DNA of 64,000 bases from Cotesia glomerata (Eukaryota; Arthropoda; Insecta; Hymenoptera; Braconidae), in contig NC_058160.1 in the NCBI RefSeq assembly GCF_020080835.1, positions 29,313,152-29,377,151 of the forward strand, read 5' to 3'. The translations under genes and the position numbers were made by a program. The notes below the pieces were generated by a model. The model ran no database searches. It was not told where the DNA came from and saw only the letters and a program-made list of their open reading frames with translations. Shown piece after piece: positions 1 to 13,500 of the stretch (its first letter is position 1; the number at the start of each line of letters is the position of its first letter).

Positions 1-379
1 GGTTTGTAATACAACTTTATTATGAATATGAGAGCAGAAAAGTTCATTTTGCATGACAACGTCGTACCAGTACAGTCTATTTTATATTTAATCTCGCGGA
101 GATTTCAAAAGCCAGAACATATTTTCTAATAAAAAAAAATTTTCTGCGAGCTTTTGAGGAACTTTTTTTATACACATTCCATCGGTCCAGGTACTTCGAC
201 TGGTCTAGTGTGGACTTCAAAAGCAAAATGTAAATTGAATAAGAGTGCTATTCAGGGTATGTTGGGGTTATCTTGTTGGAGCATGGAGTACTGGCCGAGC
301 AAAGTATTATAACAGTCACTATTTCCAGGCTCCAGATCAATAATCGATATCTCATTCCTTCCCAAGTTTTTTTTATTTC

Positions 380-1345
380 AATTTAATTTGATATTTTTAC
401 TTGCCATTTTTTTGTTGAGAAATTTGATTCCTTTAAAAATAAAATAGTCCAATAAGTTACAACTCGTCAGTTGAAAAGTTTATTTTTTATTAAAAAATAA
501 AATTCTTTTTTTTTTATTTATGATGATTAAAATTTTTAATTTTTCAATGTTGAATAAATTTTTTAGAATTACAATATTTAATCTTTTAATTTAATTTGAT
601 ATTTTTATTTGCCATTTTTTTATAATTTATCATGATTAGTTTGGAATTTTTTAATTTATTTATTAAAAAATGCTTAAAGAAATTTTTTAAAAATACAATA
701 TTTAATCTTTTAATTTAATTTGATATTTTTACTTGTAATTTTTTTGTAGAAAAATTTTATTCTTTTGAAAAATAAAAAAGTCCAATAATTGACATCTAAA
801 GTCAGAAAAAGTTTATTTTTCTATTAAAAAATAAATTATTTTTTTTAATAATTTATAATAATTAAAATTTTCAATTTTTAATATTAAATTTTTTAAAAAT
901 ACAATATTTAATATTTTAATTTAATTTAATATTTTTACCTGCCAATTTTTTTGTAGAAAAATTTTATTCCTTTGAAAAATGAAAAATTCCAATAATTTAC
1001 ATCTAAAGTCAGTTAAAAAGTTTATTTTTTATAAAAAAAAAAATTGTATTTTTCTTTTATAATTTATAATGATTAAAATTTGTAATTTTTCAATATTAAA
1101 TAAATAATAAGAGAAATTTTTCAAAAATAAAATATTTTATTTTTCAATTCAAATTGATATTTTTATGTTAAGAAATTTGATTCCTTAAAAATAAAAAAGT
1201 CCAATAAGTAACAACTGAAATCAATTAAAAAAATTATTTTTTATCAAAAAAAATAAAATTTTTTTTTTTATAATTTATAGTGATTAAAAATTTAATTTTT
1301 TAAAAATAAAATATTTAATCTTTCAATTAAGAGAATATTTTTCCA
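380..1345. repeat. A/T-rich imperfect repeats
   Basis: The phrase TTTAATTTGATATTTTTA recurs near 386, 590, 713, 919 and 1143 (slightly altered in the last two). Each is followed by poly-T, GAAAAATTTTATTCC-like and TCCAATAATT-like segments. The spacing is irregular (about 120-225 bp). No coding potential is seen. Confidence 0.6.
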
Positions 1346-2736
1346 AATTTTTAATTTTTAATTACCAAAAAATTATTAAAAAAAACCTCAAAGCAAAATA
1401 ATATTTCTAATACTCATAAATAAATAATAAAAATAAAAAATGCAATATACTTTTGTTTATAGAAGTGAAAATCAACAGCAAGAAACAGGAGATAAAAAAT
1501 AAACACTCGAGTTTTATTTATTTACCATCTTTGACAGCAAGCTCTGAGCAAGTATCTTCTTCAATAGCGGAAGTAATCTGCGCGACTTGACAAGAGAAAC
1601 GATTTACCAAGTAAGTGAGAGAACAAAAACGGCATAGTTTATAGTGCAGTTTATATAATATATCTACGACATACATAGTACTAGACTGGTACACAAATAT
1701 ACACAAGTCAACTGAATACCCAACAGAAGGAATGCACTCATTCCTCTTGACTACATACACAACACAGATCTGAGATCTTGGGATACATACTCTCAGTCAT
1801 GGCAATGTTCCTAGTTCTCAGGTCGTAGTTCGCAGTGTCAGTCATTCAGAACTCTCTCGGCGGAATCGAACCGCTCAACCTAAAATGATCTGTGTTATAG
1901 TGCTGGCGAACAATACTCTTCACGGGATATCGAATCCTTGAAGCAACTTCCCGGATAACACATACGACATTACCAATTCATCCTTCTCTGTCTTAACCTC
2001 CGAATGTGTGAATTATATTCCATCTAAATTCCGAGTATTACAATAAATAATTGATTAATTAATTCATTCTTGTGAAAAAGTTTTATTTATGCAGACCGCA
2101 ATCCTCAAAGGAGTTTAGAAAATTCTCTGAGACTATTTTTATCCAAGATGACAAGATAAGTCGAGGTTTTTATAAGTTTTGCAGCTCTCAGCCTCAGTTT
2201 TAAAATTTCCTTTTCTTCCTTAATAATTTAGATTATGATGCAAGACTTCCCGTGTCTCTTGCACTTTCTTCTCTATTTTTCTTACCATAATCGCTCCTTT
2301 CATCTTTACTTCCTTCATGCATTATTACTCTTTCACTTACTAACCCGAAAACTCTTTTTCAGATGGGCTATAAAAAACCTTCCTTTCTTTTTTAACAATT
2401 CATAAATTTTTTTTCTCTTTAACAGAACTGTTCAATTGTCCAGAAGATGCTTCAGTAATACACGCGAAAAAGAAAAATTTAATAGCTACATTATAAACAG
2501 TAATAAGTGTCCCTTCATCTAAAAAAATTATAAAAATTGCAATTCGAAATAACATTTTTATAAATTCAAACTTTGAATGTTAATTTTCAGAGATTTCAAT
2601 GTAATATTTACATTTTAGAATGTAATTCTTACAAAATCTGTGATAATTATAATCTGAAACTGTAATTTTTCCAATTTTTAATATGAAGCGCCACGTTACA
2701 TTATATCATGTAATTTTTCCCTTTTTTTCAGTGTAA
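1346..2736. other. Gene-free stretch left of exon 3
   Basis: A less AT-rich patch at about 1790-2050 contains a chance box-B-like sequence on the minus strand, but it has no tRNA fold. I searched it on the minus strand for a Cys/Trp-rich C-terminal exon continuing the SBSPON-like gene and found none. Short open frames here (e.g. 1518-1760 minus) resemble nothing I recognise. Confidence 0.5.
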
Positions 2737-3614
2737 TCTATATTATTAAGAGAATAAGAAAAATTTTGTGTCCAGGATATAGTCATGAGATAAAATCGAT
2801 TTTTTTTAGTAAAATTTAGTGTCATTGCAAAGGTCTTGACTTGAATTTATGCCTTTTCAAGGTTTCATATCATTCTCATCGATAGTAAATTTATTATGAT
2901 AAGTATTTAAGCTGCATTCGAAAATACTCTATCTCTAGATACATAATTAAGAAATTACTTATATCTTTAAAAATGTCAATATTTCACAAGAAATTTGTTA
3001 AATTGCATTATACTTTCTTAACTATTGACGTTTTTAAAGATATAAGCTCATCTCGATGTTTTACTCCTGAAGAGCTTTCATTTAAGTACCCACATGCATT
3101 TTTATATATTTTTCATAAATACATATATATATAATATATATATAAATATATGAAAAATTGATGTGGGTACTTAAATGAAAAGTCTCGATGAGTTTAATGT
3201 CGGGGTGAGCTTATATCTTTAAAAATGTCAATATTTCATAAGATATTTCTTAAATAGCACTGTACTTTCTTAACTATTGACGATTTTAAAGATATAAGCT
3301 TATCCCGACATTACTCTCATCAAGAGCTTTCATTTGAGTACCCACTTGCATTTTTGATATATTTTTCATATATACATATATATAAATATATAAAATATAT
3401 GAAAAATTGATGTGGGTACTCAAATGAAAGGTCTTGATGAGTGTAATATCGGGATGAGCTTATATCTTTAAAATCGTCAATAGTTAAGAAAGTACAATGC
3501 CATTTAAGAAATATCTTATGAAATATTGACATTTTTAAAGATATAAGCTCACCCCGACATTAAACTCATCGAGACTTTTCATTTAAGTACCCACATCAAT
3601 TTTTCATATATTTA

Positions 3615-3700
<86 letters not shown>

Positions 3701-4425
3701 TTATGAAAAATATATAAAAATACATGTGGGTACTTAAATGAAAGCTCTTCAGGAATAAAACATCGAGATGAGCTTATATCTTTAAAAACGTCAATAGTTA
3801 AGAAAGTATAATGCAATTTAACAAATTTCTTGTGAAATATTGACATTTTTAAAGATATAAGCTCATCCCGACATTACACTCATTGAGACCTTTCATTTGA
3901 GTACCCACATCAATTTTTCACATATTTATATATATTATGTATATGTATATATAAAAAATATATCAAAATTCATGTGGGTACTCAAATGACAGCTCTTGAT
4001 GAGTGTAATATCGGGATGAGCTTATATCTTTAAAAACGTCAATAGTTAAGAAAGTATAATGCAATTTAACAAATTTCTTGTGAAATATTGACATTTTTAA
4101 AGATATAAGCTCATCCCGACATTACACTCATTGAGACCTTTCATTTGAGTACCCACATCAATTTTTCACATATTTATATATATTATGTATATGTATATAT
4201 AAAAAATATATCAAAATTCATGTGGGTACTCAAATGACAGCTCTTGATGAGTGTAACATCGGGATCAGCTTATATCTTTAAAATCGTCAATATTAAGAAA
4301 GCACAGTGCCATTTCACAAATATCTTATGAAATATTGACATTATTAAAGATATAAGAAATTACAGTGCAATATTTAAGAAATTACAGTGCAATTTTACAA
4401 GAGTCACTATTTAATAAAGCGAAAT
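2737..4425 (+). mobile_element. HINE/DINE-like Helitron element, copy A
   Basis: It starts with TCTATATTATTAAGAG and has the family leader (TTTAGTGTCATTGCAAAGGT, TTTCAAGGTTTCATATCATT). Tandem palindromic units of about 290 bp follow. In each unit, GACATTTTTAAAGATATAAG and ACCCACATCAATTTTTCA mirror their own complements around an AT-rich centre. The end (CACTATTTAATAAAGC) lacks the 3' hairpin, so it is 3'-truncated. It lies just downstream of SBSPON-like exon 3. Confidence 0.75.
3616..3696. repeat. (TA)n microsatellite
   Basis: About 80 bases of nearly pure alternating TA at the centre of a palindromic unit in HINE copy A. It is the expanded spacer between the two arms. Confidence 0.9.
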
Positions 4426-4447
4426 AATTTGATAATTAAAAACTCAC

Positions 4448-4595
4448 TCTTTAGAAACATTGTAAGGAGACCAATCAGTATCTCCCAAAGAGGGAAAGAG
4501 TTGTTTCCTGAGCCTCAAATTAGCCCGAATAATGTCATTGTTTGTGACCTTATGACGGGCGGCGCTGAGCTCTGCAGGCAAAATGTACGCCGTTT
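4448..4595 (-). CDS. SBSPON-like exon 3 (post-TSP1 segment)
   Basis: The acceptor TTTTTAG at 4597-4596 and donor GTGAGT at 4447 frame a 148-nt open exon that continues exon 2 through a split GAA codon. It encodes TAYILPAELSAARHKV and NNDIIRANLRLRKQLF. A HINE element ends about 20 bases beyond the donor, so the transposon nearly abuts the splice site. Confidence 0.75.
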
Positions 4596-7500
4596 CTAAA
4601 AATAAAAAAACACAAGTAAAATATAAGTGCGATAGAATATATCAAGGCAGCTTTATCAAATTAATCTAATCCTTTGATGTTACAAAGCCTTGAAGCTTAA
4701 TGCAACGGAGCGTAATTCTCAGTGAAGCGAACGGTTACATATATCCATATTATTAATGATTAATTAAATGATTACAATAGATCGGCTGGGAAAATTATCA
4801 ATGGGCTCTCGATCAAAGACCAAAATGTTTGACGGGATTACTGCGTCGAAACGGAATCCCAATTAGCAGAGAACGCTGCTGAGATGCTTCCAGAGTCTAG
4901 TCGTGTCGGTCAAATGTGCCCGACCAAATTACGGAGAGGAGCAATTAGTGCTGTGGTTACTCTCGAATTATTTCCTTTTGAGAGGCTAAATGCATCCCAA
5001 ATGCTTAAGTCTTTATTCAATTACTATTAATTTGTTATTAATATTATTATTAACACTATAAAGCACTTGAAAATATTTTTAAATTAATATTTCCTTTGAT
5101 AAAAAAAAATTAATTTTAATAATTGATAAATAAATATATAATTAATAAGTTTGATAAAAAAAATTAATTTTAATTTTATTTTGGTGTTTATTTTGTGTTT
5201 TATTTTGTGACGTTACCAATTATTTTTATATAATTTTATAATTATTTATAAAAAAGGAAAAATAAAATGTGTTTTTAGATAAACAATTTTTTCATATACA
5301 TTTTTTTTCTTGACTACTTTCATGTGCTAGTTATGGTAAGATTTTATAGTTTGTTATAATAATTTTAACAGAGTACAATAGAATTGGATTGAATTTATAA
5401 ATTTATGTATGTATTTTTCAGAGCCTGATAAAGACTAAATAAAGAGTTGAAACGTTGCAATAATAATAATAATAACATGATTGTTTAATTTGTCAATTAT
5501 TAATTCCAACTACCTGTGATTTTTTCGTAATATTTTATGATTTTGGATGCGATAAAAAATGGAAATTAATTTTAATAATTGATGAATACATATAAAATAT
5601 AAATATTTAAATAATTACTTTGTAGGTTCTCACCCTTGTTTTACGAAATATTAGACAACAAATTTTGGGAACGTAAATAATAGCAATAAGATGTTAAATT
5701 TTAAAAAAATGCTATAGCGTATACGTTTCGTTGGCTTTATTTCCAACTTCTTCAGGCATACTGTAAAAATACAATTATAAACAGTAACATAATCATCACG
5801 TTGTCTCAAATGTGCTTTTTTATTAAAAATCATTGGTCCTGTTAAATGTTAATTAAATTACGTTGTTTTTTAAGTGATAAAGAATTTAAAAAATTGCACA
5901 CATATAATAGATTAGTTTAGTCTTATTAGAGTATTATTTTTTGACGTAGTATTTATTACAAGAGTTTTGTCACGAGGATGTTAACCTTAAAAGTAATGTT
6001 TTTATTGATATTTTTTATTTCTTTTTGTATAAATAATTTTGTCAAGTATGTCTTATGTAATTGTTTATAATTGTATTTTTACAGTATGCCTGAAGAAGTT
6101 GGAAATAAAGCCAACGAAACGTTGTATTTTTGAAAAATTTAACATCTTATTTTTATTGTCCATGTTCCCAAGATTTGTTGTCTAATATACACGGAAAAAA
6201 GTAAACTGTAATAAATAACAGTCGATTTATAATAACTAATGATCAACTGCTAAAAATTACCATTTCAAATCGTGATTTTACTATTCACTTTATAATATTT
6301 ACCATTTAAACGTTACAATTTACTCTTTACATGGAAGAAAATACTATTTCAAACAGTAATATTCGCTATGTAAATGTCTAAAATGTTAGAGTATAATAAT
6401 TAAGAATTCAGCCTTTGATATTTATCATTTCGTACCTAAAAAATGATGTTATGATATGTAAAAAGTATAAAATAAAGTTAGTAAATTTCTAATTCAAGCA
6501 ACGTCAATATTGACAAAGTAAAATGGTAAATTTTAAACGCAACGCTAAAAATCAAACTGTAATTATTGACTTGCTTGGACTGGTAAAATGTATATTTTAA
6601 AAGTATAATTTTTAGTAGATTTCATAGAAATCTAACTATTGCATTGGTCCTCATGACGGAACTTTTGAAAAATTTTGCTATATTTCGACTCAGCTCGTCA
6701 AGCGGATTCAGAAAATGCATATGGTTCAAAAGTTTATATATGTATGTATTTATATATATATATATATACGATATAATCGGCATTGTCTCTTCTCTAACTT
6801 CCGTAATTCTATACGGATCTCACTAAAACGTAACATACTTATTTTTAGGACGATTCCCGAGGTTAAGTTCTAAGATGAGCCAAATCTGTCGATTAGTTTA
6901 GAAATGAGAGCAATTAAAAAATTTTCAAAAATCGCAAAAAATTTTCACTTTTACCTTATTTCCGTGCAATAACAATGGAACGCGACATCCTATCGGATTT
7001 CTGTAAATCGCATTTGAAAGCTTATTTAATAAGCTTCAATTTGTGTACTTATTTATTTCTCCAAATTAAATAGTTTAGGAATAATAGCACCGTATTTTCG
7101 TGCAATTACAATTGAACGCGATATCTTATCAAAATTCTATAAATGGCATCTGAAAGCTTATTAAATAAGCTTTAATTTGTGTACCTCATTATCAGTCTAG
7201 GCCGAAAATCAGCTGCTTTCTCAGACAGATTTAATGAAATTTTACTTTTGCATTCGTTTTGACGTCTTTGTTGTTTAATCAAACAGAAATTTATTTTTTT
7301 TTTCGTATGCAACCCTAGTAGTATTTTTATTATTCACTATGAAATCTACTTCCATTTCGGCTGCCGAATGGCCTTTTTACTGTTTGAAATGTTAAATTCT
7401 CCCCGAGTGAGACCCCCTTCTCTTTCATCTGAGTTCCCCTTCTCATAATATCGACTATATATTGAAATGGCAATTTTTACTGTTTGAAACTGTAATTTTT

Positions 7501-10500
7501 TAAGATGAAAGAGTCGTTATTTACTATAGTGACAGCTACTAATCACTTATTTTGGATATTAAATTATAAATTGCGGCTTTTATACTTTCTACATTAAGTT
7601 CTGTAATATTTATATTTTTGCCACTCCGATGTCCGCTTTACTGTTTGAAACTATAAAAATTAACCGGAATCCGAGTGAATATTACAGTTTAATTTTTTCC
7701 GTGTATAAATAATAATTTTGATAATAAAAAATTAATTTTAATAATTTAATTTTAAATTTTACCTCTGAGGGCTATTTCGGGATCATGTTTATCGCACTGC
7801 GTGCTGTAGCAATATCGTCTCTGGACAAGAGGATTGCATCCCTTGCCGCCATTCTCCGCGGGCCGCTCGATTTTCCTGGACCGCTTCTGAATTCCTCGGC
7901 CGCACTTATTGTTGCAAGCTGACCAGGGTCCCCACTCGGAGCCGATGCAATCATGGACTGGAATTATTTGTAAAATTCGAATTATGAATTATAATTAAAA
8001 TTAAATCTTGTTCTTCCCTCGGAAATAATTCTCGCTGAATTAACATGTTAATTAAACTAGCGCAAAAAATTCCTGGGTGAAAAATTGGGGTAATTATTTT
8101 TATTTATTCTCAATTGCTCCCATCCAAGATTAATTTATTCTACCAGCCAATTTGCAAGTTTGCTCATCTCTCGTCGTTGGGAATTCTCTACTAAGACGCT
8201 GAGGTCAGCTGAAAATTTGTGGAATAAAATTCTTTAAAAAAAAAAATTTTTTTCCCAAACTTGAATAATTTTTTTTAGTAATAAAAATTTTAAATTATTT
8301 TTATTGAAAGTATTAGATTATTTATTGATTCAATAAACTTTGTTTGCTTCAAAGAATAGGTAATTTAAATTTTACACTAGCCTGATTTTCTTACAAATTT
8401 TATTTTCCAAGTAACGTGTGAAAAATGTAACCTTTTATTGTGGCAAAGCCTCGGGTACTTTGATTGGTTGTTTGCTTGCTTGCTTGCTGGAAAAAGCTTA
8501 AAAAAATTTATAAAAACGGCTTTGCGATGTGTGAAGGAGTGGAGCGAGTGAATTGTCAGCCCGGACAAAATAAAAAGGGCTTCCGTAAAACGGAAAAAAA
8601 AAAAGAAAAAATAACCCGGGAATTTTTATGAAAACAGAATCTTATAAAAATATAGAATAACTTTTTTTTAAAATATTATTTTTAGTTAAACTGTTTTCAT
8701 TTATTTCACCCGATACGTTTATGTTTTTCTGTCGGGAAATATAAATAAACATCGTGGATATATGTATTGACAAAAGCTCTCTCTTAAAATAAAACCCAAA
8801 TATCCGGATTGAATTTACTGTTTAAATTTACACAAGAATAAAAGCAACATGTCAAGACGCTCCGGAACAGATCGACGTCGTACCTTACATTTATCTTCAA
8901 AAACTAAATACACAAAAGGTATACATATAATATAAATAAATAAATTATTTATATTTTCTTCTGTCAATTTTTTTCTTGTAAATTTTAATTTAATAAAAAT
9001 CATTTATAAAGTTAATAAAATTAATATATATTTAATATTTAATGAAATTAATATTAATATTTAATATTTAATAAATTTAATAAAAATCATTAATAAATTT
9101 AATACTTAATATTTAATATTAATCTATATATATAAAAATAAATTGCTGTGCGTTAGTCTCGCTAAAACTCAAAAACGGCTGGACCGATTTTCAAAATTTT
9201 TTTTTTGTTATGTTCGCTATAGTTCAGAGATGTTTTCAAAAGAATAAAATTTTAGGAAAACCCGTAAGTTCAGCAAAGGAAATCAACAGATCTAAAATTG
9301 TTAATCGTCTATCTTCTGGATATATGCACAAAAAAAATTTCATGAATTCAGTGTTGATTTTTTGGGATCTTAATTTTTAGGCAATAATTAGAAGCGAGTT
9401 TTATTTAATAACTTGACAAAATTCTAACTGTACATACAGCCAGTATTTATTTTTTATCGGAGTAGATTAGAGTTTAAAGATTGATAATCGCTGATCGAAA
9501 GGTGTAACAAAATATATTGTAGTCGATACGAAGTTCACCGGGTCAGCTAGTATTTAATAAAATTAATATTAATATTTAATACTTAATAAAATTAATATTT
9601 AATAAATTTAATAAAAATCATTAATAAATTTAATAAAATTAATATTAATGTTTAATATTTAATAAAACTAATATTAATATTAAATATTTAATAAATATTA
9701 ATATTTATTAAATTAATAATTAATTTCAGCTCGCCGTTACACCCTCTCAGCAGACGCCCAAGCGGCGTTGTCAAACCTCATCGAAGATGTAATCGAGAAC
9801 ACCCTAGAAGACGCGAAAAAAATTGCGGAAAATGCTGGAAAAAACAAAGTCTCCATCGAAGAAATTGAAGGCGCGTTAAAAAAATTGTGCAAGACTTTTT
9901 CCACGGAAAATTCCACGGAAACAAAATTCAGGCCTAGTTATTTAACATTTCAACCCTTCAAGAGACGCTTTTGATAAAATAAAAAAATTTTTTGATCGAA
10001 CCTCAAAAATTTAGAGTCAAAGTCGTAAATAAAGCAAAATTAATCGTTTTTTAGTTTTGATTTTATCATTTTTTATCGCTCGGAAAATAGTGTAGTCGAT
10101 AACGAGTGAATTAAAGGCAGTTACGATAACTATCGAATTTTTTTCATTTCCTCAGCGCACGTTCTATCGACAAAGGGACAATATATTTCCCCGCTGAGAA
10201 TAAATGCACTGTGTGCGGTGGTAAGTTGAGACTTTTTTTTATTATTTTTTCTTTAGTTTAACTCAGAGGTCTAGTCCCCGAACTCGTTATTTCAGACTAT
10301 CATTCTTGGCTTTTTATTTTATTCTCAACTTTATTCCTTTCTTTCATTCATTCTCGGCTGTCTTTATCGCTGTACATAGCTAAAATGAAAAAGTATAATA
10401 AAAAAAAAAGTTGATGAAAGATTTGCACCAGAACTATGCTGAATAATCTCTGTTTAATTATTAAGACTTTAAGTAGAGATCGTTTGCTGAAAAAAAAAGT

Positions 10501-13500
10501 TATTACTCGGATTAAGAAAAGGAAAACCTGAAAGCGTTTTATAAGCATATAATATAAATATTAATGCTATAAGAAAGGTTTTTTTTTTTTTTTTAAGAGA
10601 GTTGGTAATTATTTATGGTTAATTAATAAGTAAGTTTAACTTTATTTTAATAGAGTTCTAAAAAGAACTTAAGGTTAAATTGTGAGGCAAATTACTTTCA
10701 TTATACATGTATTTATTCATGTTAAATTAATAATTGTTGCGATTTCAATGAAATGATTTTGCAGATGTAATTATAATTTTTATTGAAGTCGTAAGTTATG
10801 AACGCATGTGCCAGGAACGAGGAGTTGCTGATAAAGTTTAAATGATGGGAAATTATCAAAGGACATTAGAATACAAAGGCGCAAGAAGGAAGAGGAAATA
10901 TTCCGGAGCCCCGAGTAATATTAACTCTGTTAATTTTAATAGAGCTGCGGTATCTAAAGTTAACATTGACAGACAGAAACTAAATTTATTTTAATATTTG
11001 TCTGTCTGCTTGATAAATTTAATTTATTTTTTGGCAAGTTTAAATTAAAAATAAATTAATTTAAATTAAAAATAAAATTTATAATAATGTAAAGAAAAAA
11101 TTTTTAATTTTATTTAACAAATAAGATTACTCTTCCTTGAATTTTCATTATTATTTTCAAGTCTTTTTTGCATAATTAACGAATCTACATAAATAATTCC
11201 CGAGATCCGATCTAAGCCGATAAAAATTCTGTTAATTCTATTGTAAAACGTATTCATAGAATTAAAATATTAATATTCAGTCTCCAGGATCGAGGATTCG
11301 AGTAAACTTGTACTACTTAATAGGTACTGGTATAAGCGGGCAGGAACAAAACAGTATTGCTATTTCAGACCGGCGTTTATTCAAGGATAACGATAGAATG
11401 TACATGAGATATGAGTATTATATAGACAGACGGGTATTGTTTGAAGAGGATACCTCGTTGAACGTACCCAGACTCCTGAAGGATGAATTCAGTACACAGC
11501 TTTTCAGATGTCTGTTTAATATTAAACATATGTTTAATTATATGATATATATAAATATATGAAAAATTGATATGAGTACTCAAATGAAAGGTCTCGATGA
11601 GTTTAATGGCGGGATGAGCTTATATTTTTAAAAATGTCAATATTTCACAAGATATTTGATAAATTGCACTGTACTTTCTTAAATATCCACGTTTTTAAAG
11701 ATATAAGCTCATCCCGATGTTACACTTATTGAGACCTTTCATTTAAGTACCCTCATGCACTTTTGATATATTTTTCATATATTCATATATATGATATTTA
11801 TAAATATATGAAAAATTGATGTGGGTACTCAAATGAACGGTCTCGATGAGTGTAATGTCGGGGTGAGCTTATATTTTTAAAAATGTCAATATTTCACAAG
11901 ATATTTGATAAATTGCACTGTACTTTCTTAACTATCCACGTTTTTAAAGATATAAGCTCATCCCGATGTTACACTTATTGAGACCTTTCATTTAAGTACC
12001 CTCATGGCATTTTTTATATATTTTATATATATATATGGTATTTGTGAAATATATAAATATATAAAATATATGAAAAATTGATGTGGGTACTCAAATGAAC
12101 GGTCTCGATGAGTGTAATGTGGGGTGAGCTTATATTTTTAAAAATGTCAATATTTCACAAGATATTTGTTAAATTGCACTGCACTTTCCTAACTATTGAC
12201 ATTTTTAAAGATATAAGCTCATCCCGATGTTACACTCATCGAGACCTTTCATTTAAGTACTCACATGGCATTTTTTATATATTTTATATATATGGTATTT
12301 GTGAAATATATAAATATATAAAATATATGAAAAATTGATGTGGGTACTCAAATGAACGGTCTCGATGAGTGTAATGTCGGGGTGAGCTTATATTTTTAAA
12401 AATGTCAATATTTCACAAGATATTTGTTAAATTGCACTGCACTTTCCTAACTATTGACATTTTTAAAGATATAAGCTCATCCCGATGTTACACTCATCGA
12501 GACCTTTCATTTAAGTACTCACATGGCATTTTTTATATATTTTATATATATGGTATTTGTGAAATATATAAATATATAAAATATATGAAAAATTGATGTG
12601 GGTACTCAAATGAAAGGTCTTGATGAGTGTAACATCGGGATGAGCTTATATCTTTAAAAATGTCAATAGTTAACGAGATACAGGGTCATTTCTTAATTAT
12701 TTATCTAGAGATAGAGCATTTTCGAATGCAGCCTAAATACTTATCATAATAAATTGACTATTGGTGAGAATGATATGAAACCATGAAAAGGCACAACTCC
12801 AGGTCAAGACTTTTCCAACAATACCAAATTTAACCATAAAAACCCATTTTATCATATAAATTACACTGGCCATAAAATTTTGCTTATTCTCTTAATAATA
12901 TAGATTTAAAAAAACAATAAAAATAAAAGCAAAATCGAAAAATTTTATTGCCAATTTAATAAAATCCTAAAATAGAAGTTGTTTATCTGAAGTGTAACGG
13001 GACTTAGTCTGCTTTCATTTTCAATTCGATCCTCTTCGGTCTAGTTCCTCTCAATAGACTATAGAATACTCAGACGGAAGTTAAAAAGAAAAAAAAAACT
13101 AAAATAAAATGGAAAACGATAACATATAACAAGGGCGAAGAATAAGTTTAGCGCACATCGCAACAGCAGTCTCCAGGAGTCACGATATAGCGAGTAAAAT
13201 AGAACTAGACACTATATCTATACACAGGGCTCCAGGATTACCGGCGGATTCTCAAATATGCTACAGTAGCATTAACCCAGAGCTTGGATGAGATTACCAA
13301 GTATAATGCTCGAGTATTCTGCGCCCTCCGCCTTTTTTTACTCTCCCGCTAATCACAAGTATATTTACTATTAATATTCATTGTGTTGACATTATATTAA
13401 ATTTTGTAAAAAGTTAAATAAAAAATAAAACATTGTGATTATAATTTCAATTATTTCAAGTGAAGAAACATCAGAGCTGTTGATTTTCAGCAGTCGATTT

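Noticed and set aside
1850..1885. GCGGTTCGATTCCGC resembling a tRNA T arm on the minus strand
   Set aside because: No matching acceptor, D or anticodon arms at the right distance.
3604..3846. Open frame with a long IYIYIY run
   Set aside because: Translation of a (TA)n microsatellite inside a HINE element.
2950..4360. CRISPR-like regularly spaced repeats
   Set aside because: The repeats are long inverted units of a eukaryotic transposon, not short direct repeats with unique spacers.
12108..12596. Two nearly identical 64-76 codon frames
   Set aside because: Shadows of tandem palindromic HINE units; similar frames appear at 48163 and 58198 for the same reason.
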